Numbered from the stretch's first letter, positions 17,032 to 26,564 are shown. The stretch: 64,000 bases of DNA from JANQPX01 sp041398025 (GCA_041398025.1 JAWKVM010000024.1:104931-168930), one strand, 5' to 3'. The notes: generated from the letters alone by a model not told the origin. A program made the numbers and translations.

Positions 17032-17771
17032 ACCTGGAACAAAAACATATCGTGGTGACGGGCGGCGGCACCGGCGTGGGCGTAGCGAGCGCCGCAGCAC
17101 TCGCCGAGGCCGGAGCCAGGGTGACCGTGATGGGGCGGCGCGAAGCCGAGCTCGCAGCCTCGGGCTTTCCCTATCAGGTCTGCGACGTCACCGACCCCGC
17201 GGCGGTGACCGCGGCCTTCGAGAGCGCACGCGGCGAGAACGGCCCCGTGCTCGGCGTGGTCGCCAGCGCCGGTAGAGCTGAGAGCGTGCCGTTTGCCAGG
17301 ATGCCGCTCGAAACGCTGAACGCGATGCTCACGGTCAACCTCGTCGGGGTCGTCAATGTCTGGCAGGCGGCGCTTCCTGACATGAAGGCTGCCGGCTGGG
17401 GGCGCCTGATCGCGATCGCCTCGATCGCTGGCCTCAAAGGCCATGCTTATGTCTCCGGCTACTGCGCCTCGAAGCACGCCGTCATCGGGCTCACCCGCGC
17501 GCTCGCGCTCGAACTCGCGGAGACCGGCATCACCGTGAACGCCGTCTGCCCCGGCTATGTCGAAACGCCGATGCTGGAGCGCGCGGTTGCGGGCATCGTC
17601 GACAAGACTGGGATGAGCACCGAAGAGGCGCGCGCGACCCTGGCCAAAAGCAACCCGCAGAGGCGCTTCATTCAGGCGGACGAGGTGGCCGGCAGCGTGC
17701 GCTGGCTCTGCTCGGAGGAGGCGCGCTCGGTCAACGGCCATGCGCTGACGCTCTCCGGAGGAGAGCCATGA
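17028..17771 (+). CDS. SDR-family oxidoreductase of the aminobenzoyl-CoA operon
   Basis: A 247-residue short-chain dehydrogenase with NAD(P) motif TGGGTGVGVASAAALAEAG, catalytic YCASK and C-terminal VRWLCSEEARSVNGHALTL. It overlaps the preceding gene by ATGA and the following MarR gene by ATGA. In aerobic aryl-CoA pathways such enzymes oxidise a hydroxyacyl-CoA intermediate after ring opening. The exact substrate cannot be read from sequence. Confidence 0.8.
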   Translation: MNLEQKHIVVTGGGTGVGVASAAALAEAGARVTVMGRREAELAASGFPYQVCDVTDPAAVTAAFESARGENGPVLGVVASAGRAESVPFARMPLETLNAMLTVNLVGVVNVWQAALPDMKAAGWGRLIAIASIAGLKGHAYVSGYCASKHAVIGLTRALALELAETGITVNAVCPGYVETPMLERAVAGIVDKTGMSTEEARATLAKSNPQRRFIQADEVAGSVRWLCSEEARSVNGHALTLSGGEP

Positions 17772-18244
17772 GCGCCCGGTCCGAGGAGCGAAAGGGGAAG
17801 GAGCCGATCTCCAAGGCGCGGCTTCGCCTCTGGCTGAAGCTTTTGAAGGCGAGCCGCATGGTCGAAGAAGAAATCCGCCGGCGTCTGCGCAGCCGATGCG
17901 CCTCGACCCTGCCGCGCTTCGACGTCATGTCGGCGCTCGCGCGCGCACCTGATGGCCTGAAGATGAGCGAGATCTCGAAACGCCTTCGTGTCTCCAACGG
18001 CAATATCACCGGCATCGTCGACAAGCTCGTGGAGGAAGGGCTGGTGCTTCGGGTCGCCGTGCCGGGCGATCGGCGCGCCAATCTGGTCTGTCTGACCGCG
18101 AAGGGACAGGACGTGTTCGCCGCGCACGCTCTGACGCACGAAGCCTGGATCGACGAGATCCTGAGCGGTCTCGATGACGATGACATCGCTGGCATGGTCA
18201 AGCGGCTCGATCATCTGACGGCGACCCTGGAGGAGCGGGGCTGA
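17768..18244 (+). CDS. MarR-family transcriptional regulator
   Basis: A 158-residue winged-helix protein: DVMSALARAPDGLKMSEISK, then RLRVSNGNITGIVDKLVEEG and the wing RRANLVCLTAKGQ, typical of MarR. Encoded within the catabolic operon with ATGA overlap upstream and 1 bp to the next gene, it is probably a local repressor relieved by an aryl-CoA or aromatic acid. The AT-rich palindrome at 14642-14661 is a plausible target. Confidence 0.85.
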   Translation: MSARSEERKGKEPISKARLRLWLKLLKASRMVEEEIRRRLRSRCASTLPRFDVMSALARAPDGLKMSEISKRLRVSNGNITGIVDKLVEEGLVLRVAVPGDRRANLVCLTAKGQDVFAAHALTHEAWIDEILSGLDDDDIAGMVKRLDHLTATLEERG

Positions 18245-18245
18245 G

Positions 18246-19046
18246 ATGCGAAGCGATCTTCAACATGTGCAATGTGCGATCGCCAACGGCGTCGCGACCC
18301 TGGCCCTGGACCGGCCGGAGAAAAAGAATCCGTTGACCTTCGAGAGCTATGCGGAGCTGCGCGACTGGTTTCGCGATCTGCATTATGCCGACGACGTCAA
18401 GGCTGTGGTGATCACCCCGAATGGCGGCAATTTCAGCTCGGGCGGGGACGTGCACGAGATCATCGGCCCGCTCACCGAGATGAGCATGAAAGAGCTGCTG
18501 CGCTTCACCCGCATGACCGGGGATGTGGTCAAGGCGATGCTCGCCTGCGGCAAGCCGGTCCTGTCGGCGGTGGATGGGGTGTGCGCCGGCGCGGGCGCCA
18601 TCCTGGCCATGGCGTCCGATCTGCGCATCGCGACTCCCGAGGCGAAGACCGCCTTTCTGTTCACGCGCGTCGGGCTTGCCGGCTGCGACATGGGGGCGTG
18701 TGCCATGCTGCCCCGGATCATCGGCCAGGCGCGCGCCGCGGAGCTGCTCTATACCGGGCGCAGCATGACCGCCGAGGAAGGCGTGGCCTGGGGATTTTAC
18801 AGCCGGCTGGTGCCGTCGGAGGAACTGGTGAACGAGGCGATGGCCCTGGCATCGCGCATCGCCGAGGGGCCGGGCTTCGCCCATATGATGACCAAGACCA
18901 TGCTCACTCAGGAATGGTCCATGAGCCTGGAGCAGGCGATCGAAGCCGAAGCCCAGGCGCAGGCGATCTGCATGCAGGGGGAGGACTTCAAGCGCGCCTA
19001 TCGCGCCTTCGTCGCCAAGGAAAAACCGGTGTTCGAGGGCGACTGA
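18246..19046 (+). CDS. Enoyl-CoA hydratase/isomerase family protein
   Basis: A 266-residue crotonase-fold protein with the oxyanion-hole segments GGNFSSGGDVHEI and DGVCAGAGAILAMASDLRIA and the family start ATLALDRPEKKNPL. It lies in the aminobenzoyl-CoA operon, where a beta-oxidation-like sequence processes the dearomatised CoA thioester. It overlaps the acyl-CoA dehydrogenase by one base (TGATG). Hydratase versus C-C hydrolase activity cannot be settled from sequence. Confidence 0.8.
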   Translation: MRSDLQHVQCAIANGVATLALDRPEKKNPLTFESYAELRDWFRDLHYADDVKAVVITPNGGNFSSGGDVHEIIGPLTEMSMKELLRFTRMTGDVVKAMLACGKPVLSAVDGVCAGAGAILAMASDLRIATPEAKTAFLFTRVGLAGCDMGACAMLPRIIGQARAAELLYTGRSMTAEEGVAWGFYSRLVPSEELVNEAMALASRIAEGPGFAHMMTKTMLTQEWSMSLEQAIEAEAQAQAICMQGEDFKRAYRAFVAKEKPVFEGD

Positions 19047-20290
19047 TGGCAGACCGGGCTTTTCTGACTTGGCCGTTTTTCGAGGAGCGCCACCGGGCGC
19101 TGGCTGAGGAGGTTGACGCTTGGGCTGAAGCCTCGCTTGGTGCGATCGATCATAGTGACACGGATGCCGCCTGCCGGGCTCTGGTTTCGGCTTTAGGTGT
19201 GGCTGGATTTTTGCGGCATGCGGCGATCGATCCCGCCGATTCGGAGCCGCTCGACGTGCGCTCGCTCTGCCTCCTTCGGGAAACGCTGGCGCGCCATGAC
19301 GGTCTCGTCGATTTCGCCTTCGCCATGCAGGGGCTCGGCACGGGCGCGATCTCGTTGTTCGGTTCGGACGAACAGAAGGCCGACTGGCTGCCGCTGGTCA
19401 GGGCAGGGCAGGCGATTGCCGCCTTCGCGCTGACCGAGCCCGCCTCCGGCTCCGATGTCGCCAACATCTCGATGACGGCAGTGCCTGATGGCAATCACTA
19501 CGTGCTGAACGGCGAGAAAACCTGGATCTCGAACGGCGGCATCGCCGATGTCTACACGCTGTTCGCGCGCACCGGTGAGGCACCGGGCGCGCGCGGGCTC
19601 TCGGCCTTCGTGGTACCGGCCGATGTGCCCGGTTTCGAGATCGTCGAGCGCCTGCAGACCATCGCGCCGCATCCGCTGGCGCGGCTGCGTTTTTCGGACT
19701 GCCGCGTGCCGGCGACAGCGATGATCGGTGCTGCGGGCGCCGGCTTCAAGATCTCCATGTCGGTCCTCGACGTGTTTCGCTCGACCGTCGCAGCCGCTGC
19801 GCTTGGCTTTGCGCGGCGTGCTCTTGATGAAGCACTCTCCCGGATCAAACGACGCCAGGTGCAGGGCGCGTTGCTCGCCGAACTGCAGATGGTGCAGGGG
19901 CATATCGCTGATATGGCGCTGGACGTGGATGCGGCAGCACTCCTGGTCTACCGCGCGGCCTGGACCAAGGACAGCGGCGCGGGGCGCGTGACGCGCGAGG
20001 CGGCGATGGCCAAGCTGTTCGCGACCGAGCGGGCGCAACAGGTGATCGACAAGGCGGTGCAGCTGCATGGGGGCGACGGCGTGCGTTCGGGCGAGACCGT
20101 CGAGCGGCTCTATCGGGAGATCCGGGCGCTTCGCATCTACGAGGGGGCGTCGGACGTGCAGCGCGTGGTCATTGCGCGACAGACATTTTCGGCATTTGCG
20201 GCTTCGAGGGAGAGCAGCGATGTCTGGACCGTCTGCCCATGTGGATACATTTGCGCGCGACAACCTTTCGCCTGGCCGGCCTGTGGCTGA
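19046..20290 (+). CDS. Acyl-CoA dehydrogenase
   Basis: A 414-residue protein with the family landmarks FALTEPASGSDVANI, NGEKTWISNGGIADVY, the C-terminal helix VQLHGGDGVRSG and the catalytic-base region LRIYEGASDVQRVV. The usual end (VVIARQTF) is followed by about 25 extra residues that read into the beginning of the next gene, so the normal stop may have been lost to the same disturbance that affects the ligase start. Expected role: FAD-linked dehydrogenation in the lower aminobenzoyl-CoA pathway. Confidence 0.8.
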   Translation: MADRAFLTWPFFEERHRALAEEVDAWAEASLGAIDHSDTDAACRALVSALGVAGFLRHAAIDPADSEPLDVRSLCLLRETLARHDGLVDFAFAMQGLGTGAISLFGSDEQKADWLPLVRAGQAIAAFALTEPASGSDVANISMTAVPDGNHYVLNGEKTWISNGGIADVYTLFARTGEAPGARGLSAFVVPADVPGFEIVERLQTIAPHPLARLRFSDCRVPATAMIGAAGAGFKISMSVLDVFRSTVAAAALGFARRALDEALSRIKRRQVQGALLAELQMVQGHIADMALDVDAAALLVYRAAWTKDSGAGRVTREAAMAKLFATERAQQVIDKAVQLHGGDGVRSGETVERLYREIRALRIYEGASDVQRVVIARQTFSAFAASRESSDVWTVCPCGYICARQPFAWPACG

Positions 20291-21836
20291 CTGCTCCTCG
20301 ACGGCTTCGACTATCCCGAACGGCTGAAGCGCGGTCGAGCTGACCGACGCGATGGTGGCGAGAGGCTTCGGCGACCATACGGCGCTGATCGGCAATGGCC
20401 GGCGGCGCACCTATAAGGAACTGAGCGACTGGACCAACCGCCTCGCCCATGCGCTGGTGGAGGATCTGGGTGTGAGGCCCGGCAACCGGGTGCTGATCCG
20501 CTCGGCTAACAATCCGGCGATGGTGGCCTGCTGGCTGGCCGCGACCAAGGCGGGCGCCGTAGTGGTCAACACCATGCCCATGCTGCGCGCGGCCGAGCTG
20601 AAAAAATACATCGACCTGGCCGAGATCGCGCTTGCGCTTTGCGACACCCGGCTGATGGACGAGCTGGTGGCGGTCGCGAAGACCAGCGGCTTTCTCGAGA
20701 AGGTCGTGGGTTTCGACGGCACCTCCAACCACGATGCCGAGCTGGATCGCCTTGCGCTCGAGAAGCCGGTGACCTTCGAGGCGGTCGAGACCGCCGCGGA
20801 CGACGTGGCGCTGATCGGCTTCACCTCCGGCTCGACCGGCGAGCCCAAAGGCACCATGCATTTCCATCGCGATCTGCTGATCATCGCGGACGGCTATGCC
20901 AGGGAGGTCTTGGGGGTGACGCCCGATGACGTGTTCGTCGGTTCGCCGCCGCTCGCCTTCACCTTCGGTCTCGGCGGGCTCGCGATCTTTCCGCTGCGCT
21001 TCGGTGCTGCGGCGACCTTGCTGGAAAACGCGGCGCCGCCGCATATGGTCGAGATCATCGAGCGCTACAGGGCGACGGTCTGCTTCACCGCGCCGACCGC
21101 CTATCGGGTGATGATGCGCGCGATGGAGGAGGGCGCCGATCTGTCCTCGCTGCGCGCCGCGGTCTCGGCGGGCGAGACGCTGCCGGGGCCTGTCTATGAA
21201 GAGTGGCGGCAGAAGACCGGCAAGCCCATGCTGGATGGCATCGGCGCGACCGAGATGCTGCACATCTTCATCACCAACCGCTTCAAGGACCACCGGCCGG
21301 CCTGCACCGGCAAGCCGGTCACCGGCTACGAGGCCAAGGTGATCGGACCCGACGGCGCCGAGCTGCCGCCGGGCGAGACCGGCAGGCTTGCGGTGCGCGG
21401 GCCGACCGGCTGCCGCTATCTGCGCGGCGCGCGCCAGGCCGAATATGTGAAGGACGGATGGAACGTGACGGGCGACGCCTTCTGGAAGGATGAGGAGGGG
21501 TATTTCCATTTCGCCGCGCGTAATGACGACATGATCCTGTCGTCCGGCTACAACATCGCCGGGCCGGAGGTGGAGGCGGCGCTGTTGGCGCATGAGGCGG
21601 TGGTGGAATGCGCCGTGATAGGTGTTCCCGACGACGAGCGCGGGCAGATCGTCGAGGCGCATGTGGTGCTGGCGGCGGGATTCGAGGCTGGTGATGCGCT
21701 GGTCAAGGGGCTGCAGGAGCATGTGAAGGCGGCGATCGCGCCCTATAAATATCCGCGCTCGGTGGTGTTCGCCGCGGATCTGCCCAAGACCCAGACCGGC
21801 AAGATCCAGCGCTTCCGTCTGAGGCGGCCTTCATGA
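20220..21836 (+). CDS. 2-aminobenzoate/benzoate-CoA ligase, disrupted N-terminus
   Basis: An AMP-forming acyl-CoA synthetase of the benzoate-CoA ligase group. Motifs are FTSGSTGEPKGTMHFH, GIGATEML, SSGYNIAGPEVEAALLAHEA and the C-terminal lysine loop PKTQTGKIQRF. The family-like start MSGPSAHVDTFARDNL begins at ATG 20220 after a good RBS, but hits a stop at 20325-20327. The expected LLLDGFDYPERL lies in another frame (20291 on), and the original frame resumes at about 20328 (SAVELTDAMVARGF). The uninterrupted frame therefore starts only at ATG 20352 (494 residues), missing about 45 residues. Together with kynureninase, anthranilate is the likely substrate. Decay or a sequence error at the start is open. 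Confidence 0.7.
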
Positions 21837-22636
21837 GCGTGCGGACATCCGAGCCGGGTGGTCTGACCTATGGCGACTATCTGCACCTCGACCAGATCCT
21901 GACGCAGCAGCATCCGCGGAGCGACGCGCATGACGAGATGCTGTTCATCATCCAGCACCAGACCAGCGAGCTCTGGATGAAGCAGGTGCTGCACGAGCTT
22001 CGTGCGGCGCGCGCCGCGCTGAAGGCGGGGGACATAGCCAACATGTTCAAGATGCTGGCGCGCGTCTCCCGGATTTTCGAGCAGCTCAACAACGCCTGGG
22101 ACGTGCTGCGCACCATGACGCCTGCGGACTACACCCGCTTTCGTGCGGCGCTCGGGCCGTCGTCGGGCTTTCAGTCCTATCAATACCGGCTGATCGAATT
22201 CACGCTCGGCAATCGCAATCCGGCGATGGTGCAGGCGCACAGTGCCGAGGTTCGACAAAAGCTCGAAGAGGAACTCGCGCGGCCGAGCTTCTATGACGAG
22301 GTCGTCGCCCTTTTGTTTCGCACGATCGACGGTGACGCGTGCCTGACGCCCGCGCCGCAGCTCGCAACGCCGAGAAAACCGCTGCCCGAGGTGCAGGCGC
22401 GGTGGAAGGCGGTGTACGAAAATGTCGATCGCTACTGGTCGCTGTACGAGCTTGGCGAGAAGCTGGTGGATCTCGAAGACTATTTTCGGCGCTGGCGCTT
22501 CAATCACGTCACCACCGTGGAGCGCGTCATCGGGTTCAAGCGCGGCACCGGCGGCACGGCTGGCGTGCCCTATCTGAAAAAGATGCTGGAGGTCGTGCTG
22601 TTTCCCGAACTCTGGCATGTGCGCGGCGAGCTTTGA
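21833..22636 (+). CDS. kynA: Tryptophan 2,3-dioxygenase
   Basis: A 267-residue heme enzyme with near-diagnostic segments LTYGDYLHLDQIL, MLFIIQHQTSELWMKQ, GPSSGFQSYQYR, FNHVTTVERVIGFK and GTGGTAGVPYLKK. It cleaves the indole ring of L-tryptophan to N-formylkynurenine. It overlaps the ligase stop by ATGA and kynureninase follows after 2 bases. No arylformamidase gene, needed for the next step, is present in the operon. Confidence 0.95.
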   Translation: MSVRTSEPGGLTYGDYLHLDQILTQQHPRSDAHDEMLFIIQHQTSELWMKQVLHELRAARAALKAGDIANMFKMLARVSRIFEQLNNAWDVLRTMTPADYTRFRAALGPSSGFQSYQYRLIEFTLGNRNPAMVQAHSAEVRQKLEEELARPSFYDEVVALLFRTIDGDACLTPAPQLATPRKPLPEVQARWKAVYENVDRYWSLYELGEKLVDLEDYFRRWRFNHVTTVERVIGFKRGTGGTAGVPYLKKMLEVVLFPELWHVRGEL

Positions 22637-22638
22637 GG

Positions 22639-23829
22639 ATGACGAGCCTGCCGCAGAAGGACCTGTTCGAGCTTCCGGCTGGCGTCGTCTATCTCGACGG
22701 CAACTCGCTCGGGCCGCTGCCCAAGGGGGCGGTGGCGAGGGCAGAGGAGGTGATGCGCAGGGAGTGGGGCGGGGAGCTGATCCGGGCCTGGAACAGTGCG
22801 GACTGGATTTCGCTGCCGAAGCGCGTCGGCGATCGCATCGCCAGGCTGATCGGTGCGCCGGAAGGCTCGATCGCGACCGGGGACACGCTCTCGATCAAGG
22901 TCTATCAGGCGCTCGCCGCCGCCCTGAAGATGCGGCCAGGACGCAGGGTCATTCTTTCGGACGATGGCAATTTTCCGACCGATCTCTACATGGCCGAGGG
23001 GCTGATCGGGACGATCGACAAGGGCTATCGGCTGCTGACGCCGGCGCCGGAGGAGGTTGCCGAGGCCATCGACGACGAGGTCGCTGCAGTCATGCTCACC
23101 CAGGCCGACTACCGCACCGGGCGGATGCACGACATGGCGGCGATCACCCGCCGCGCGCAGGCGGCTGGCGCGGTGATGATCTGGGATCTCGCGCACAGCG
23201 CCGGCGCGGTTCCGATCGATCTTGCGGCGAGCGGCGCCGAGTTCGCGGTGGGCTGCAGCTACAAATATCTGAATGGCGGGCCGGGGGCGCCCGCCTTCAT
23301 CTATGCCCGGCCGGACATCGTCACCGAGCTCGAGCCCGCCCTTGCCGGCTGGATGGGCCACGCCGCGCCCTTCGCCATGGAGCGGAGCTACCGCCCGGCC
23401 ATGTCGACCGAGCGCCTGCGCGTGGGCACGCCGCCGGTGCTGCAGCTCGCTATCCTGGAGCAGGCGCTCCGGGTCTGGGACGGCGTCGACATGGCCGAGG
23501 TCCGTGCGGCCTCGATCAGGCTTTCCGAATGTTTCATCGCCGAGATCGAGGCGCGCTGTCCCGCGCTGACGCTTGCCTCGCCGCGTGATCCCGAAAAGCG
23601 CGGCTCGCAGGTCTCGTTCCGGTTCACGCATGGCTATGCCGCCATGCAGGCGCTGATCGAGCGCGGCGTCATCGGCGATTTCCGGCCGCCCGACATCATG
23701 CGTTTCGGCATCACCCCGCTCTATCTCGACGAGGCGGACATCCTCGCCGCCGTCGAGATCGTTGAAAAGGTCATCCGTGAAAAGCTCTGGGACCAGCCGC
23801 GCTACAAGACCAGGGCGCGGGTCACGTGA
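22639..23829 (+). CDS. kynU: Kynureninase
   Basis: A 396-residue PLP enzyme: YLDGNSLGPLPKGA at the start, SDDGNFPTDLYMAEG, IWDLAHSAGAVPIDL, the Schiff-base lysine in GCSYKYLNGGPGAPAF, and DFRPPDIMRFGITPLY at the end. It converts kynurenine to anthranilate and alanine. Start ATG 22639 follows a GAGG and lies 2 bases after the dioxygenase stop. Anthranilate would pass to the CoA ligase encoded just upstream. Confidence 0.95.
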   Translation: MTSLPQKDLFELPAGVVYLDGNSLGPLPKGAVARAEEVMRREWGGELIRAWNSADWISLPKRVGDRIARLIGAPEGSIATGDTLSIKVYQALAAALKMRPGRRVILSDDGNFPTDLYMAEGLIGTIDKGYRLLTPAPEEVAEAIDDEVAAVMLTQADYRTGRMHDMAAITRRAQAAGAVMIWDLAHSAGAVPIDLAASGAEFAVGCSYKYLNGGPGAPAFIYARPDIVTELEPALAGWMGHAAPFAMERSYRPAMSTERLRVGTPPVLQLAILEQALRVWDGVDMAEVRAASIRLSECFIAEIEARCPALTLASPRDPEKRGSQVSFRFTHGYAAMQALIERGVIGDFRPPDIMRFGITPLYLDEADILAAVEIVEKVIREKLWDQPRYKTRARVT

Positions 23830-23853
23830 CGCGATGACCGTGGAAGGATCTGC

Positions 23854-24255
23854 ATGACCGGCAAGACGATTCATCCCGAAGGCTGGGCGCCGGCGCTCGG
23901 CTATGCGAACGGCATGCTGATGGCCGACGGCACGCTGCATGTCGGCGGGCAGATCGGCTGGAACGGGGAGAAGCGCTTCGTCGCCAGGGACTTCGTCGGG
24001 CAGATGGAACAGGCACTCGCCAATATCGCCGAGATCGTGCGTGCTGCCGGCGGCGAGGTCACCGATGTCGGCAGGCTCACCTGGTTCGTGAAGGACAAGC
24101 GGGAGTATCTGGAAAAACAGCGCGAGGTCGGCCTGGCCTATCGCCGGATGTTCGGCCGGCATTTTCCGGCGATGTCCCTGGTCGTGGTCAAGGATCTGCT
24201 GGAGGATGAGGCCTTGGTGGAGATCGAGGCCACGGCCCATATCCAGCCGCGCTGA
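23854..24255 (+). CDS. RidA/YjgF-family protein
   Basis: A 133-residue RidA-fold protein: LMADGTLHVGGQIGW, QMEQALANIAEIVRAAGG, ATDVGRLTWFVKD-type sequence and FPAMSLVVVKDLLEDEALVEIEATA, with the C-terminal Glu conserved in imine/enamine deaminases. Last gene of the operon, 24 bases after kynureninase. RidA members in aminobenzoate clusters probably hydrolyse an enamine/imine formed from the 2-amino group after dearomatisation. Confidence 0.85.
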   Translation: MTGKTIHPEGWAPALGYANGMLMADGTLHVGGQIGWNGEKRFVARDFVGQMEQALANIAEIVRAAGGEVTDVGRLTWFVKDKREYLEKQREVGLAYRRMFGRHFPAMSLVVVKDLLEDEALVEIEATAHIQPR

Positions 24256-24402
24256 GTGCCCGAAAGATCCGGTGCGCCCATGAACATCCTTGCAGGTCTT
24301 TCGCAGGCCGCCTGTCGATGACACGGCATCACGCCCCCGGTTCCGGGCGCGCGTGAACTTCCCTATGGTGCAGGACATCAGCCAAGGAGGACGAGAGAGA
24401 GT

Positions 24403-25704
24403 ATGAGCAGCATCTTTGCGCGTGTCGTCGCCATGGTCGGGGACGTGCTGGTGGCCATGCGAGCGCCGGGCGAGCGCGGCAACGTGCCGGCTTTCGGGCA
24501 GGCACCGTCGATCCCGGACGCGAAGCCGCAGGGCATTCCGACGTTGAAACTGCCGACGGCGCGGGGCTGGGATCCTGACCAGACACCGACGGCGGCGTCC
24601 GGCCTTGCGGTCAACGCCTACGCCCGGAATCTCGATCATCCGCGCTGGGTGCATGTGCTGCCCAATGGCGACGTGCTGGTCGCCGAGGCGCAGCCGGAGC
24701 CCGGCGCGCCGAAGTCGCTGTTCGACCGCGCGATGCAGACCACCATGGAACGCGCCGGCGCTCGCGGCAAAAGCGCCAACCGCATCACGTTGCTGCGCGA
24801 TCCCGACGGCGACGGCGTGGCCGAAATTCGAAAAGCCTTTCTCGAAGGCCAGAACCTGCCCTTCGGCATGGCCCTGGTGAACGGCACCTTCTATGTCGGC
24901 AATACCGACGGCATCACCGCCTTCTCCTACCAGGAGGGGGCGACACGCATCGAAGGCGAGGGCAAGAAGTTGGTCGACTTCAAGCCAGGCGGCCATTGGA
25001 CCCGCAATCTTTTGGCAAGCCCCGACGGCAGGAAACTCTATGCCGGCGTCGGCTCGCTCACCAATATCGCCGATGACGGCATGGCGGTGGAGGAGGGGCG
25101 CGCCGCGATTCACGTGCTCGACATCGAGAGCGGCCGGAGCCGCATCTTCGCGTCCGGCCTGCGCAATGCCGTGGGCATGGCGTTCGAGCCGACCACCGGC
25201 GCGCTCTGGACCGTGGTCAACGAACGCGACGGCCTCGGCGACGAGGTGCCGCCCGACTATCTGACCTCGGTGCAGGAAGGCGGCTTCTATGGCTGGCCCT
25301 ATTGCTATTGGGGCCGGACGGTCGACCATCGGGTGCCGCAGGACCCTGATCTGGTGGCGAAGGCGATCAGGCCGGACTACGCGCTCGGCGGGCATACCGC
25401 CTCGCTCGGTCTCTGCTGGCATCCGGCGGAGACGCTGCCGGGCTTTCCGGATGGCATGATCATCGGCCAGCATGGCTCCTGGAACCGCAGCACACTGAGC
25501 GGCTACAAGGTGATCTTCGTGCCCTTCGAGAACGGCCGTCCGTCCGGACCGCCGCGCGACATCCTGAGCGATTTTCTGGCGCCGGACGAGAAGATGTCCT
25601 ATGGACGGCCGGTCGGCGTCACGCTCACTGCCGACGGCGCGCTGCTGGTGGCCGACGATGTCGGCGACGTGCTTTGGCGGGTGACCGGGGCTGCCAGGAG
25701 CTGA
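24403..25704 (+). CDS. PQQ-dependent sugar (sorbosone) dehydrogenase-like beta-propeller
   Basis: A 433-residue protein of the GDH-B/sorbosone dehydrogenase type: LDHPRWVHVLPNGDVLVAEAQ, HWTRNLLASPDGRKLYAGVGS, SGLRNAVGMAFEPTTGALW, WTVVNERDGLGDEVPPDY, IGQHGSWNR and GRPVGVTLTADGALLVADD. No clear signal peptide precedes the domain, which is odd for an enzyme expected in the periplasm. It stands alone, 147 bases after the RidA gene, with an AAGGAGGACGAGAGAG leader. Confidence 0.75.
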   Translation: MSSIFARVVAMVGDVLVAMRAPGERGNVPAFGQAPSIPDAKPQGIPTLKLPTARGWDPDQTPTAASGLAVNAYARNLDHPRWVHVLPNGDVLVAEAQPEPGAPKSLFDRAMQTTMERAGARGKSANRITLLRDPDGDGVAEIRKAFLEGQNLPFGMALVNGTFYVGNTDGITAFSYQEGATRIEGEGKKLVDFKPGGHWTRNLLASPDGRKLYAGVGSLTNIADDGMAVEEGRAAIHVLDIESGRSRIFASGLRNAVGMAFEPTTGALWTVVNERDGLGDEVPPDYLTSVQEGGFYGWPYCYWGRTVDHRVPQDPDLVAKAIRPDYALGGHTASLGLCWHPAETLPGFPDGMIIGQHGSWNRSTLSGYKVIFVPFENGRPSGPPRDILSDFLAPDEKMSYGRPVGVTLTADGALLVADDVGDVLWRVTGAARS

Positions 25705-25740
25705 GCCGTCCGCAGCGACATGATCGAACAAGAGTCTGGA

Positions 25741-25783
25741 CGCGCCCTGCCTTCCCGCGACAATATCGGGAAGGCGGGGTGCG
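25741..25783. terminator. Strong hairpin, possible terminator
   Basis: Arms 25741-25757 and 25767-25783 pair at 15 of 17 positions around a 9-base loop. No U tract follows, so it is either a poor intrinsic terminator or an RNA-stability structure between the sugar dehydrogenase-like gene and the C26 hydrolase gene. Confidence 0.45.
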
Positions 25784-25802
25784 TCGCAGATAGAGGTAGG
25801 AC

Positions 25803-26564
25803 ATGACCAAACCCGTCGTGGGTGTGATCGGCAACAGCTATCGGGTCGAGGATCGTTTTGCCGTGCAGATGGCCGGCGAGCGTAATCTGCGTGCGATTGC
25901 GGAGGTCGCGGACGCCCTCCCGGTGATCTTCGCAGGCGCTCCTGACATCACCGATATTGGCACGCTTTTGGATACGGTGGACGGCATTCTGCTCACCGGC
26001 GGGCGCGCCAACGTCCATCCCAGCTACTTCGCGACCGAGCCCCACCCCGCCTACGAGCCCTATGATCAGGATCGCGACGCCATGGCGCTGGCGCTGATCA
26101 GAGCCTGTGTCGAGCAGGCTGTGCCGGTGTTCGGCATCTGCCGCGGCATGCAGGAAATGAATGTCGCGTTCGGCGGCAGCCTGCACCCGGAGATCCGCGA
26201 GCTGCCCGGGCGCATGAACCACAGAATGCCGCGGCTGGAGACCGGGGAGATTCATCCTGATCCGGCCGTGGTCTTCGCCGACCGGCACGAGGTGCGGCTG
26301 ATCCCGGATGGCATCTTCAGAAAGATCCTGGGCGAGGACAGCATCCGCGTGAACTCGCTCCACGGCCAGGGCATTCTTAAGCTCGGCGAGCGCATCGTCC
26401 CCGAAGGCGTGGCCGAGGACGAGACGATCGAAGCGATCCGGATCGACGGTGCCGCCACCTTCGCGCTCGGCGTGCAGTGGCATTGCGAATACGACCCGCA
26501 GATCAATCCCGTGAATCGCCTGCTGTTCCAGGCGTTCGGCGAAGCGCTCTCGACGAGGCGCTGA
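25803..26564 (+). CDS. Class I glutamine amidotransferase-like hydrolase (peptidase C26, PuuD-like)
   Basis: A 253-residue protein with the nucleophile Cys in PVFGICRGMQEMN, the late His in LGVQWHCEYDP, and LLTGGRANVHPSYF near the start. This is the gamma-glutamyl-GABA hydrolase (PuuD) family, which removes gamma-glutamyl groups from amides. No other polyamine-pathway gene is nearby, so the substrate is uncertain. An RBS (AGGTAGG) precedes ATG 25803. Confidence 0.8.
   Translation: MTKPVVGVIGNSYRVEDRFAVQMAGERNLRAIAEVADALPVIFAGAPDITDIGTLLDTVDGILLTGGRANVHPSYFATEPHPAYEPYDQDRDAMALALIRACVEQAVPVFGICRGMQEMNVAFGGSLHPEIRELPGRMNHRMPRLETGEIHPDPAVVFADRHEVRLIPDGIFRKILGEDSIRVNSLHGQGILKLGERIVPEGVAEDETIEAIRIDGAATFALGVQWHCEYDPQINPVNRLLFQAFGEALSTRR

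Noticed and set aside
22570..25731. Minus-strand open frame of 1053 codons opposite kynureninase, RidA and the sugar dehydrogenase-like gene
   Set aside because: It runs antisense to three well-supported genes, has no domain motifs and is rich in Arg/His/Pro, as expected for GC-rich shadow frames.
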